Below, piece after piece: positions 9,457-17,687 of a stretch of 64,000 nt of DNA. The notes under the pieces were generated by a model, which ran no database searches, had not been told where the DNA came from, and worked only from the letters and a program-made list of their open reading frames with translations. A program made the position numbers and the translations under genes. Origin of the DNA: CALAED01 sp035765195 (GTDB taxonomy: Bacteria > Actinomycetota > Actinomycetes > Streptosporangiales > Streptosporangiaceae). Within the stretch, counting starts at the first letter, position 1; each line of letters opens with the position of its first letter. The stretch is taken from NCBI GenBank assembly GCA_035765195.1, contig DASTYC010000035.1, positions 1 to 64,000 of the forward strand, given 5' to 3'.

Positions 9457-10640
9457 CGCACTCTGCCTCGCGGGTTGCGGCGAAGACGGAGTGGGATGAT
9501 CAGCAGCGCGAAGACCACCACAGTCGCGATCGCCAGCTTCCACATCTGCAGCTTCACGTTCACGGCCAAAGCGATCAAAAGCCCCGTTGTAGGAAGGATC
9601 AGTTCGTTGAGCTTACCCAGAATCAGTGATGTGACCCGACGGCGGATCGTGACGACGGCCATCCTCGGGATGCCGAGGGCCGCTCTCGTCTCGGCGCCGA
9701 CGCGAACGAGGGCGAAGAACGGGACTTGGTCGACGCTCTGTCCGACCGGGCCGATGACGTCCGTCCGCGCCCAGCGGCCCTGCCTGGTCGTGTCCGGCTC
9801 GGCGAGAGCGGTGGCGATTGCCTGGCAGCGCGGGCCCCACGTGACGAAGACCTGTTGACCAGCCGTGGTCCCAAGCAATGGGAACAACTCGGCGGAGATC
9901 CGTACGACCATGGACCGGTCCTCGCCCGGCTTGGCGTCCGCTGTACGCAGCGCGACCTCCGGGGCGCGGAGCAACCCCCTCGCACACGTTTCCAGCACGC
10001 TGCCCGGCAGTCGAAGCGCCCGGCGCCACGAGCCGGAACCGGGTCCTTCGAAGCGCGGCTCACCGATGAGTGGTGGACGCCCATAGGCCGCCGCCGGCCC
10101 GAGCAACACTTCAGGAAGCAGGCCATGGCGACGTTCCGGTACCCCCAAGAGCATCCGCGCCTGGTAGGAGAGACGGACAACGCCTCGATCACGGGCGTCG
10201 GAGGACGTGCGCACCCGGAAGATCCCTGGCACTCCGCCCCAATTGACGAAAGCCCAATCTCCCGCCCCCAGCTCAGTCGCATCGTCACGGTGTAGACCCA
10301 GCTCGTTGCCCGCGAGGAGCCGTTCGACGCGAGCCGGGCGGACCGGGAGGCGAAAGACCGGAACCTCAATCTCGACGCTCTCGCCCGATCGCGGAGCTCC
10401 CGCACCCACGAGGTCCCGCCACGCGGCGGACGAGAGCTGCGCAGCACGATGCCAGGGCGTCACGCATCCGTCCCAGTCACCGTCGCCACCCACCATCCAG
10501 GCCGTACATCTGCGGTGACTGCCGGGCATCGCGATGTTCACGAGGGTGAATTCGGGGAAGCCGAGGCTGGACAGGACCGTCGGATGCACCCGTACGGCGG
10601 GGACCTGAAAGAAGAAGCTATGCCTTTGGTCTATGCGCAT
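9453..10640 (-). CDS. Unknown membrane-anchored protein with barrel-like repeats, coupled to FolC-like ligase
   Basis: About 395 residues from ATG 10640. An alternative TTG at 10715 gives 420, and neither has a clear RBS. The body contains recurring units of the form V-R-(V/L/I)-x6-9-LG-(I/V/F)-x-V-x-(V/I), for example VRVHPTVLSSLGF, VRLSYQARMLLGV, VVRISAELFPLLG and LVRVGAETRAALGI. There is also LGAGDWAFVNWGG. These resemble swapped-hairpin or double-psi beta-barrel halves as in CDC48-N-type domains (pattern inference). Two hydrophobic helices close the protein before a basic tail. It overlaps the FolC-like ligase gene by four bases. No family was recognised. Confidence 0.65.
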   Translation of the reverse strand: MRIDQRHSFFFQVPAVRVHPTVLSSLGFPEFTLVNIAMPGSHRRCTAWMVGGDGDWDGCVTPWHRAAQLSSAAWRDLVGAGAPRSGESVEIEVPVFRLPVRPARVERLLAGNELGLHRDDATELGAGDWAFVNWGGVPGIFRVRTSSDARDRGVVRLSYQARMLLGVPERRHGLLPEVLLGPAAAYGRPPLIGEPRFEGPGSGSWRRALRLPGSVLETCARGLLRAPEVALRTADAKPGEDRSMVVRISAELFPLLGTTAGQQVFVTWGPRCQAIATALAEPDTTRQGRWARTDVIGPVGQSVDQVPFFALVRVGAETRAALGIPRMAVVTIRRRVTSLILGKLNELILPTTGLLIALAVNVKLQMWKLAIATVVVFALLIIPLRLRRNPRGRVR

Positions 10641-10780
10641 CCGTAGCACGGTTGTCCGCTGCGATCCGACGGAGGCGTCCACAGTCGCGGGATGGTAGTC
10701 GGCGTACTCGCCCAAGCGACAGGCCTGGATTTCGGATCAGTAGGCTGCAGGCGTACGGATGGCGGCGTGTGTGGAGCAAC

Positions 10781-12181
10781 GTGAGCGACTACAGGGCGGT
10801 TATCGGCGCGATCAGGTCGCGTGGGGTCGAGTGGGACATCGACCCGACCCTCGAGCGGATCCGCGACCTGATGGACCTCCTGGGGGCTCCGCAACGGACG
10901 TATCCCGTCATCCACGTGACCGGGACGAACGGCAAGTCGAGCACGGTCCGGCTGATCGACGCGCTGCTGCGCGAACGAGGGCTGCGGGTGGGCAGCTTCA
11001 CGAGCCCCGAGATGACCACGATGCGGGAACGGATCGCGTTGGACGGGCAGGCGATCGGTGAGCGGCGGTTCGTCGAGACGTACGAGGACATCCTGCCGTA
11101 CGTGCGGCTGATCGACGATAAGCATGGGGTGCGGCTGTCGTTCTTCGAGGTGCTCACGGCGATGGGGTTCGCGGCGTTCGCGGACGCGCCGGTCGACGTG
11201 GCGGTCGTCGAGGTGGGCATGGGCGGGGTGTGGGACGCGACCAACGTGGCCGACGGGGCGGTCGCCGTCGTGACGCCCATCGGGCTCGATCACACGAGGT
11301 ATCTCGGGGAGACGATCGAGGAGATCGCGGGGGAGAAGGCCGGGATCATCAAGCCGGGTGCGATCGCGGTGCTGGCGCAGCAGCCGGTGGCCGCGGCCGA
11401 GGTGTTGCTCAGGAGGGCCGCGGAGGCGCGGGCGACGGTCGCGCGCGAGGGCATCGAGTTCGGGGTGTTGCAGCGCGACGTGGCCGTGGGCGGGCAACTG
11501 CTGCGGATCCAGGGGTTGCACGCGATCTATGACGAGGTGTTCTTGCCGATGTTCGGGGAGCACCAGGCGGGCAACGCGGCGTGCGCGCTGGCCGCGGTCG
11601 AGGCGTTCGCCACCGGGGCCGCGACCGCGGGGACTCCCGATCTCGACGCCGTCACCCGCGGGGTCGTGGCCGAGGCCGAGTTCGAGGGATCGGCCGAGCA
11701 ACTCGACCCGGCGCTGGTGCGGGCGGCGTTCGCCAAGGCGGTCTCGCCCGGGCGGCTGGAGGTCGTACGGACCGGGCCGACGGTGCTGGTCGACGCGGCG
11801 CACAACCCGGCCGGGATGGCGGCGAGCGTGGAGACGGTGACCGAGTCGTTCGGGTTCACCCGGCTGGTCGGGGTGATCGCGATCGCGGCGGACAAGGATG
11901 TGGTGGGCGTTCTCGACCAGCTCGAGCCGGTGCTGGCGGAGCTGATCGTCACGAGGAACTCCTCGCCCCGGTCGATGGTGCCCGAGGAGCTCGCCGAGAT
12001 CGCCGAAGGGATCTTCGGAGCGGAGCGGGTGCACGTGGCCGAGCGGATGGACGACGCCATCGACCAGGCGATCGCGCTCGCCGAGGAGACGGGCGAGTAC
12101 CAGGGCGCGGGGGTGCTCATCACGGGCTCGGTGATCACCGCGGGTGACGCCAGGACGCTGCTGCGGGCCGGTGAGGCATGA
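10781..12181 (+). CDS. folC: Bifunctional folylpolyglutamate synthase/dihydrofolate synthase
   Basis: Adds glutamate to dihydropteroate or folates in the cytoplasm. 466 residues from the GTG at 10781, which gives the family N-terminus VSDYRAV and has GGAG just upstream. Longer reading frames (to 10652) lack an RBS and run into the divergent gene. P-loop GTNGKSS is at 48-54, then TSPEM, EVGMGGVWDATN, GLDHTRYLG and DAAHNPAG. It overlaps the following DUF4233 gene by four bases, a conserved actinobacterial pair. Confidence 0.95.
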   Translation: MSDYRAVIGAIRSRGVEWDIDPTLERIRDLMDLLGAPQRTYPVIHVTGTNGKSSTVRLIDALLRERGLRVGSFTSPEMTTMRERIALDGQAIGERRFVETYEDILPYVRLIDDKHGVRLSFFEVLTAMGFAAFADAPVDVAVVEVGMGGVWDATNVADGAVAVVTPIGLDHTRYLGETIEEIAGEKAGIIKPGAIAVLAQQPVAAAEVLLRRAAEARATVAREGIEFGVLQRDVAVGGQLLRIQGLHAIYDEVFLPMFGEHQAGNAACALAAVEAFATGAATAGTPDLDAVTRGVVAEAEFEGSAEQLDPALVRAAFAKAVSPGRLEVVRTGPTVLVDAAHNPAGMAASVETVTESFGFTRLVGVIAIAADKDVVGVLDQLEPVLAELIVTRNSSPRSMVPEELAEIAEGIFGAERVHVAERMDDAIDQAIALAEETGEYQGAGVLITGSVITAGDARTLLRAGEA

Positions 12182-12513
12182 GCGCGAGGAGTCCGATGAG
12201 GCGGTTGTGCGCCATGGTGCTGGCGTGTGAGGCGCTCGTTTTCGGGTTGGCGATCCCGGTGGCGATCACCATCTCGGGCGCCGACGGAGGGCAGGCGGGG
12301 ATCGTCGGGGGCGGGCTCGTGGTGAGCTGTCTGCTGGCGGCCGGGCTGCTGCGGTATCGGTGGGCGTACGTCCTGGGGACAATTCTCCAAATAGTGGCTA
12401 TCGCGGCGGGAACGGTGGTTTCCGTGATGTTTTTCTTGGGTGCGCTCTTCGCCGCGCTCTGGGTGACCGCCATTTGGCTCGGACGCCGCATCGAAAGTGC
12501 CGAGGCAGGCTAA
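12178..12513 (+). CDS. DUF4233 small membrane protein
   Basis: 111 residues with about four hydrophobic segments. It starts within the ATGA overlap with folC. DUF4233 proteins follow folC in most actinobacteria (family knowledge), and their function is not known. The conserved position suggests coupling to folate or nucleotide metabolism. Confidence 0.9.
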   Translation: MSARSPMRRLCAMVLACEALVFGLAIPVAITISGADGGQAGIVGGGLVVSCLLAAGLLRYRWAYVLGTILQIVAIAAGTVVSVMFFLGALFAALWVTAIWLGRRIESAEAG

Positions 12514-12631
12514 TCTCCGGGGAGAGTAAAACCCTCGCCCGCCGCATATCGCCATTCGCATATTTCATTATAAATTTGGACATATGCCGTTATGGTGCGG
12601 CGGTTCCCGTCCCTTCGGGAGGAGAAACGTC

Positions 12632-14278
12632 GTGGCCGTTCCCTCGTTGTCCACCTCACCGGGTGGGAATGACCAAAAAGCCGCTGAATCAACCGCGGGG
12701 TCGGCATGGTGGAGCCGTCTCGGCGCGCTACTCATCGTGATGACCGCGGTGCCCGCCGCCGTGCTCGTGGTCCCGAACACGATGTCCTACGTTGTCGCGC
12801 AGGCGATCCGCGACCTCGGCCTGCCCGCCGGCGACGCCGCCGCCATGGTGCGCGCCGCCGGGCTGGCCCTGCCGGGCCTGCTGCTCGCCGTCCCGCTCAC
12901 GGCCGTGCTCGCCCGCCGCGTCCCCGCGTCCCTCGTGCTGATCGCCGGCCTCGGCGTGGTGCTGGCGGCCGAGGTGGCCGCGGAGTTCACCGGGTCCCTG
13001 CCCGTGCTCGGACCGGTGCCCGCGGTCGGCGTGCTGCGCTTCGTCGAGGGGCTGGGCGCGGGCGCGGTGCTGCCCGCGACGCTCGTCCTGGCCTGGCGTC
13101 ACGACGGGGCGCGCGGGCGGGCGCTGACCGCGTTGTGGGCCGGTTCGCTGGCCGCCGCGCTCATGCTCGCCGTGCCGCTGGCGCTGTTCGGCATACCGAT
13201 GGCCGGCGTCCCCGACCCCGCCGCGCCCGGCGTCGTCCCCGCCGGTCAGTTCCCCGGGGAGTGGCGCGCGGCGCTCCAGCCCTACCCGTGGCTCGCCGCG
13301 CTCGCGCTGGTCGTCGCGGCGGTGTGCGGGCCGCTGCCCGCCCGGGCGGCGCTCCCCGCGTTGCGGCACGCCGAACGCACCCAGCTGCTGCTGCCGCTCG
13401 CGCCCGCCGCCGGGTTCGCGCTGCTCGCGGTCGTGTCCGCGTACGGCTGGTCGCCCGGGGGGCAACTGATCGTCGCCGGGGTCGGCCTGGCCGGCCTGGC
13501 CGGACTCGGGGTCGTCGGCTCGCGCGACGCCACCGCGGGCACCCCGCTCGGGTTCGCCGTGGTGGCGCTCACCACCGGGGTGCTCGCCATGCCGCTGGCG
13601 GCCCCGCTGGCGGGCCTGGTCAGCACCTACCTGGGGCCGCGCGGCGTGCCGCTCACCCCCTATCTCGGGGCCGCGGCGGCCGCCCTCGCCGGTGCGCTGC
13701 TCGCGGCGCGGCTGCGCACGACCGCGGCGCGGGCGGCCGTGCTCGCGGGCCATGGCCTGGCCGTCGTGGCCATCTTGGTGCTGCTCGCGACCGACACCAT
13801 GGCCGGCGCGTGGTCGCGGCCCTGGCCGGTGCTGGCGCCGCTGGTGCTGCTCGGCGCCGGCCTCGGCATGGCGCTGGCCGCGTCGTTGCGCGCGGCCGGC
13901 CTGGGCGCCGCGCTGTTCGGCCTCACGCTGTGCTTCCCCGGCGTGTTGTGCGGATATCTGGTGATCGGCCCGCTGCAGGTGCACCGGGTGGACGCCGCGA
14001 TCGACGCCGGCGGCGGGGCGCGCGACGTCGTCGTCGCGCTGACCGCCGCGTTCCGGGGCTGGCTGATCGTGGCCGGTGTCATCACGGTGCTGCTCGCGGG
14101 CGTCGCCGCGGTGGCCGGCCGGCTCTCCGGCGCGGCGGTCCTGCCCGCCGGTCGCGCCCCAGAGCCGGCCGGCGGTGCCGGAGAGCCGGCCGGCGGTGGC
14201 GGAGAGCCGGCGGACGGTGCCGGAGAGTCGGCGGACGAGGTCGGCGAATCGTCCGGAAACACCGCTGTGGCCGGGTAA
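12632..14278 (+). CDS. MFS-like multi-pass membrane transporter
   Basis: 548 residues from GTG 12632, which follows a strong GGAGGAG at 12618-12624. There are about 12-14 hydrophobic segments, with an MFS-like glycine-rich loop in the first half (RFVEGLGAGAVLPATL). The substrate is unknown. The cytoplasmic C-terminal tail contains three or four copies of a 7-8-residue Glu-Pro/Ala-Gly-Gly unit encoded by a tandem DNA repeat (14162-14236). The 118-base upstream gap is unusually AT-rich (TTATAAAT near 12566) and likely holds a promoter. A CCCG/CGGG hairpin borders the RBS. Confidence 0.75.
   Translation: MAVPSLSTSPGGNDQKAAESTAGSAWWSRLGALLIVMTAVPAAVLVVPNTMSYVVAQAIRDLGLPAGDAAAMVRAAGLALPGLLLAVPLTAVLARRVPASLVLIAGLGVVLAAEVAAEFTGSLPVLGPVPAVGVLRFVEGLGAGAVLPATLVLAWRHDGARGRALTALWAGSLAAALMLAVPLALFGIPMAGVPDPAAPGVVPAGQFPGEWRAALQPYPWLAALALVVAAVCGPLPARAALPALRHAERTQLLLPLAPAAGFALLAVVSAYGWSPGGQLIVAGVGLAGLAGLGVVGSRDATAGTPLGFAVVALTTGVLAMPLAAPLAGLVSTYLGPRGVPLTPYLGAAAAALAGALLAARLRTTAARAAVLAGHGLAVVAILVLLATDTMAGAWSRPWPVLAPLVLLGAGLGMALAASLRAAGLGAALFGLTLCFPGVLCGYLVIGPLQVHRVDAAIDAGGGARDVVVALTAAFRGWLIVAGVITVLLAGVAAVAGRLSGAAVLPAGRAPEPAGGAGEPAGGGGEPADGAGESADEVGESSGNTAVAG
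14162..14236 (+). repeat. In-frame tandem repeat in the transporter tail
   Basis: About three and a half copies of a 21-24-base unit (GAGCCGGCCGGCGGTGCCG and variants) encode the Glu-Pro-Ala-Gly-Gly repeats at the end of the transporter. Being in frame, copy-number change would alter tail length without breaking the gene. Confidence 0.75.
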
Positions 14279-14354
14279 TCCGGGTCGGCCCGGGTACGTC
14301 GCACTGACCGGGTAAGCTGCGCCCGCGTCCAACAAAGTCTTGAGGAGAATTTCC

Positions 14355-14765
14355 GTGTCCGAGCGCACTCTTGTCCTGGTCAAGCCCGATGGTGTCCGCC
14401 GCGGCCTGGTCGGCGACGTCATCTCGCGCATCGAGCGCAAGGGCCTGTCGATCGTCGCGCTGAACCTGCGTACGCTGCCGCGCGAGACGGCCGAGACCCA
14501 CTACGAGGAGCACCGCGCCAAGCCGTTCTTCGGCGACCTCGTGGAGTTCATCACCGGCGGCCCGCTCGTCGCGATGGTCGTCGAGGGCCCGCGCGCGGTC
14601 GAGGCCTTCCGCTCGCTTGCCGGCGCGACCGACCCCGTCTCCGCCGCGCCTGGCACCATCCGCGGCGACCACGCGTTGGAGATCCAGGAGAACGTCGTGC
14701 ACGGCTCTGACTCCACCTACTCGGCCGAGCGCGAGATCAAGCTGTTCTTCCCGGACCTCTTCTAG
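14355..14765 (+). CDS. ndk: Nucleoside diphosphate kinase
   Basis: Transfers the gamma-phosphate between nucleoside triphosphates and diphosphates. 136 residues from GTG 14355, preceded by GAGGAG. The active-site histidine is His116 in NVVHGSDS, and the N-terminal block ERTLVLVKPDGVRRGLVG is typical. It lies between the transporter and mreB, as in other actinobacteria. An intrinsic terminator lies 125 bases downstream. Confidence 0.97.
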   Translation: MSERTLVLVKPDGVRRGLVGDVISRIERKGLSIVALNLRTLPRETAETHYEEHRAKPFFGDLVEFITGGPLVAMVVEGPRAVEAFRSLAGATDPVSAAPGTIRGDHALEIQENVVHGSDSTYSAEREIKLFFPDLF

Positions 14766-14889
14766 GGCGGTCCGAGCCCGGCGCGAGAAGCCGACGGAGA
14801 AGGCCGCCGAGAAGTCGTCCAAAGCGCGGCGGAGGAGTGCGACTAGGCGAATTTTCAACGACCGTACGGTGTCGCAGCGGCACCTCGAC

Positions 14890-14926
14890 ACGCGCGGGCC
14901 GGGGGCTTCGGCCCGCGCGTCTTTTT
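14890..14926 (+). terminator. Intrinsic terminator after ndk
   Basis: An 11-bp perfect stem (ACGCGCGGGCC at 14890-14900, complement at 14910-14920) with a 9-base loop, followed directly by CTTTTTG. It separates ndk from the mre operon. Confidence 0.92.
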
Positions 14927-15062
14927 GCAGGTAAGTTGCCACACCATGGCCGTGTTTTCGGACAACTCTGTTTGCCCCCGTACCTGTCCAACCTGCGCTA
15001 TCGCGTTACGATGGACATGCCTCTCTGTACGCCCGCCGCACCGGGAAGGGCCTCATTTCTTC

Positions 15063-16094
15063 ATGGGTAACAAGCTGTCGTTCCTCGGCCGCGACATGGC
15101 GGTCGATCTGGGTACGGCGAACACGTTGGTGTACGTCCGCGGCCGCGGCATAGTCCTCAACGAACCCTCCGTGGTAGCGATCAACACCAACACCGGCAAG
15201 ATCGTCGCGGTCGGCATCGAGGCCAAACGGATGATCGGCCGGACGCCGGGCAACATCGTCGCCGTACGCCCGCTCAAGGACGGCGTCATCGCCGACTTCG
15301 ACGTCACCGAGCGGATGCTCCGCTACTTCATCCAGAAGGTTCACAAACGACGGCATTTCGCGAAACCCCGGATCGTCGTGGCGGTACCGAGCGGCATCAC
15401 CGGCGTGGAGCAGCGCGCCGTCAAGGAGGCCGGCTACCAGGCCGGGGCGCGCCGCGTCTACATCATCGAGGAGCCCATGGCCGCCGCCATCGGGGCCGGC
15501 CTGCCGGTGCACGAACCCACCGGCAACATGGTGGTCGACATCGGCGGCGGCACCACCGAGGTGGCGATCATCTCCCTCGGCGGCATCGTCACCAGCCAGT
15601 CCGTGCGGGTCGGCGGCGACGAGCTCGACCAGGCCGTGATCGCCTACTCCAAGAAGGAATACTCCCTCATGCTGGGGGAGCGCACCGCCGAAGAGATCAA
15701 GATGGCCATCGGCTCGGCCTACCCCTTCACCGACGAGCCGCACGCCGAGATCCGCGGCCGCGACCTCGTGAGCGGCCTGCCCAAAACGATCATCATTTCG
15801 GCCGAGGAGGTGCGGCGCGCGATCGAGGAGCCGGTCAACGCGATCGTCGACGCCGTCAAGACCACCCTCGACAAATGCCCGCCCGAGTTGTCCGGCGACG
15901 TCATGGACCGCGGCGTCGCGCTGACCGGCGGCGGGGCGCTGCTGAAGAACCTCGACGAACGGCTGCGTGAAGAGACCGGCATGCCGATCCACCTGGTCGA
16001 CAACCCGCTCGACTCGGTGGTGCTCGGCACCGGCAAGTGCGTGGAAGACTTCGAAGCCCTCCGGCAAGTCCTCATTCCCGAACCGCGACGCTGA
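15063..16094 (+). CDS. mreB: Rod-shape-determining protein MreB (bacterial actin)
   Basis: 343 residues from ATG 15063. The in-frame extension upstream to 14925 crosses the terminator and is rejected. The actin-fold phosphate loops DLGTANTLVY and DIGGGTTEVA and the adenosine-binding LTGGGALLKNLDE are present. MreB forms membrane-bound filaments that position the cell-wall elongation machinery. In mycelial actinobacteria it acts mainly in spore-wall synthesis (family knowledge). It is first in the run mreB-mreC-mreD-mrdA-rodA. Confidence 0.96.
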   Translation: MGNKLSFLGRDMAVDLGTANTLVYVRGRGIVLNEPSVVAINTNTGKIVAVGIEAKRMIGRTPGNIVAVRPLKDGVIADFDVTERMLRYFIQKVHKRRHFAKPRIVVAVPSGITGVEQRAVKEAGYQAGARRVYIIEEPMAAAIGAGLPVHEPTGNMVVDIGGGTTEVAIISLGGIVTSQSVRVGGDELDQAVIAYSKKEYSLMLGERTAEEIKMAIGSAYPFTDEPHAEIRGRDLVSGLPKTIIISAEEVRRAIEEPVNAIVDAVKTTLDKCPPELSGDVMDRGVALTGGGALLKNLDERLREETGMPIHLVDNPLDSVVLGTGKCVEDFEALRQVLIPEPRR

Positions 16095-16112
16095 TTTCCC
16101 GGAGGTAGGCGG

Positions 16113-17117
16113 GTGAACGACACCCGACACACCCGCACGGTCCTCGGCGTGCTGTTGCTGCTCGCGATCGCGCTCATCACCATCGACTACCGCGGCGGCG
16201 ACCACTCACCGCTGCGGGGGTTGCGCGGCATCGGCGCGGCGATCTTCGGGCCGATCGAGAACGTCGCGGCGGCGGTGGTGCATCCGATCGGCGACACGAT
16301 CGGCGCCTTCGCCGACGCGCCGGGCGCCCAGCGCCGCGCCGACCGCCTTGAGAAGGAAAACCAACGGCTGCGCGAGCAATTGCGCGCCGAGAAGCTCGAC
16401 GCCGCGCGCGCGGAGCAGCTCGACCGGCTCCTCGGCTCGGCCGGCCTCGGCGGCTACAAGGTCGTCGCGGCCCGGGTGATCTCCGCCGGCCAGGGCTTCG
16501 AGGACACCGTCACGCTCGACGTCGGTTCCTCCAGCGGCGTGCGCAAGGACATGACCGTGATGACCGGCGACGGGCTGGTCGGCCGGGTCACCCGCGTCGG
16601 CCCGTCGACCGCGACGGTGCTGCTGGCCACCGACGCCGCCTCCTCGATCGGCGGGCGGCTCGAAGACTCCCAGGAGATCGGCATCGTCCAGGGCCTGGGC
16701 GCCCGCCGCATCGACGGGCGCGACACCCCGCTCGGCTTCCAGCTGCTCGACGGCGGCGCCGACCTGCGCCCCGGGCAGCGCATCGTGACCTTCGGCTCCG
16801 AGGGCGACCGCCCGTACGTCCCCGGAGTGCCGATCGGCATGATCCAGCGCGTCGAAAAGACGCCCGGCTCGCTCACCCGCACCGCGTACGTCACGCCGTT
16901 CGTGCACTTCAGCAGGCTCGACGTCGTCGGCGTCGTGGTGGCGCCGCCCAAGACCGACCCGCACGACGCGGTGCTGCCGCCCAAGCCGGCCCCGCCGCCG
17001 ACCGCGACCCCCACCCCCGGTTCCACGTCGACGGGGACGCCCGGTGCGACCGCGCCGTCCGCCTCGGCGACGCCCACCGCGCGAACGACGCCCACCGCGC
17101 GAACAACGAGGAGGTGA
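16113..17117 (+). CDS. mreC: Rod-shape-determining protein MreC
   Basis: 334 residues. One N-terminal membrane helix (about 9-28) is followed by a coiled coil (about 72-110: RRADRLEKENQRLREQL) and the beta-rich MreC domain. A Pro/Thr/Ala-rich tail of about 50 residues ends the protein. It links MreB to the periplasmic synthases. GTG start with GGAGG 9 bases upstream. It lies 18 bases after mreB. Confidence 0.94.
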   Translation: MNDTRHTRTVLGVLLLLAIALITIDYRGGDHSPLRGLRGIGAAIFGPIENVAAAVVHPIGDTIGAFADAPGAQRRADRLEKENQRLREQLRAEKLDAARAEQLDRLLGSAGLGGYKVVAARVISAGQGFEDTVTLDVGSSSGVRKDMTVMTGDGLVGRVTRVGPSTATVLLATDAASSIGGRLEDSQEIGIVQGLGARRIDGRDTPLGFQLLDGGADLRPGQRIVTFGSEGDRPYVPGVPIGMIQRVEKTPGSLTRTAYVTPFVHFSRLDVVGVVVAPPKTDPHDAVLPPKPAPPPTATPTPGSTSTGTPGATAPSASATPTARTTPTARTTRR

Positions 17118-17119
17118 CG

Positions 17120-17680
17120 ATGTCGCGCAACGTGCTCGCCGCGGCCATCGCGGTGCTGGCCCTCGTCCTGCAGGTGGCGGTGGCCAACCGGCTGCCGCTG
17201 CCCGGCGCCGTCACCCCCGACCTCGTACTGCTCGCGGTGGTCGCGCTCGCCCTCACCAACGGGCCGATGCTCGGCATGGTCACCGGATTCGGCGCGGGCC
17301 TGGCCGCCGACATCGTGCCGCCGGCCGACCACACGATCGGCCGTTACGCGCTCGTCTACTGCCTGATCGGCTATGCCTGCGGGCTCCTCGCCGGCGAGCT
17401 GGACCGGACCACCGTGGTGCCGTTCGTGGTCGTCGCCACCGGCGCGCTCGTGGGCACGGTGCTGTACGCGGGGGTCGGCATGCTGCTCGACGACCCGCGT
17501 GCCACCTGGCCGATCGTCTCCCACATCGTGCCGCTCGCGGTCCTGTACGACGTGCTGGCGAGTCCGTTCGTGCTGTGGGCGGTGCTCAGACTCAGCCGGC
17601 GGGCCGACGGCGGCGTCACGCGCGACCGCAACGCCCTCGAGCCGACCCGCTACCGTGCGCTGCAGCGGGAGCGGGTGTGA
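17120..17680 (+). CDS. mreD: Rod-shape-determining protein MreD
   Basis: 186 residues with five or six membrane helices, typical of MreD. The ATG at 17120 is preferred because GAGGAGG lies about 6 bases upstream. A GTG at 17114, overlapping the mreC stop, is the alternative. It lies between mreC and mrdA. Confidence 0.9.
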   Translation: MSRNVLAAAIAVLALVLQVAVANRLPLPGAVTPDLVLLAVVALALTNGPMLGMVTGFGAGLAADIVPPADHTIGRYALVYCLIGYACGLLAGELDRTTVVPFVVVATGALVGTVLYAGVGMLLDDPRATWPIVSHIVPLAVLYDVLASPFVLWAVLRLSRRADGGVTRDRNALEPTRYRALQRERV

Positions 17681-17687
17681 CCGCGCC

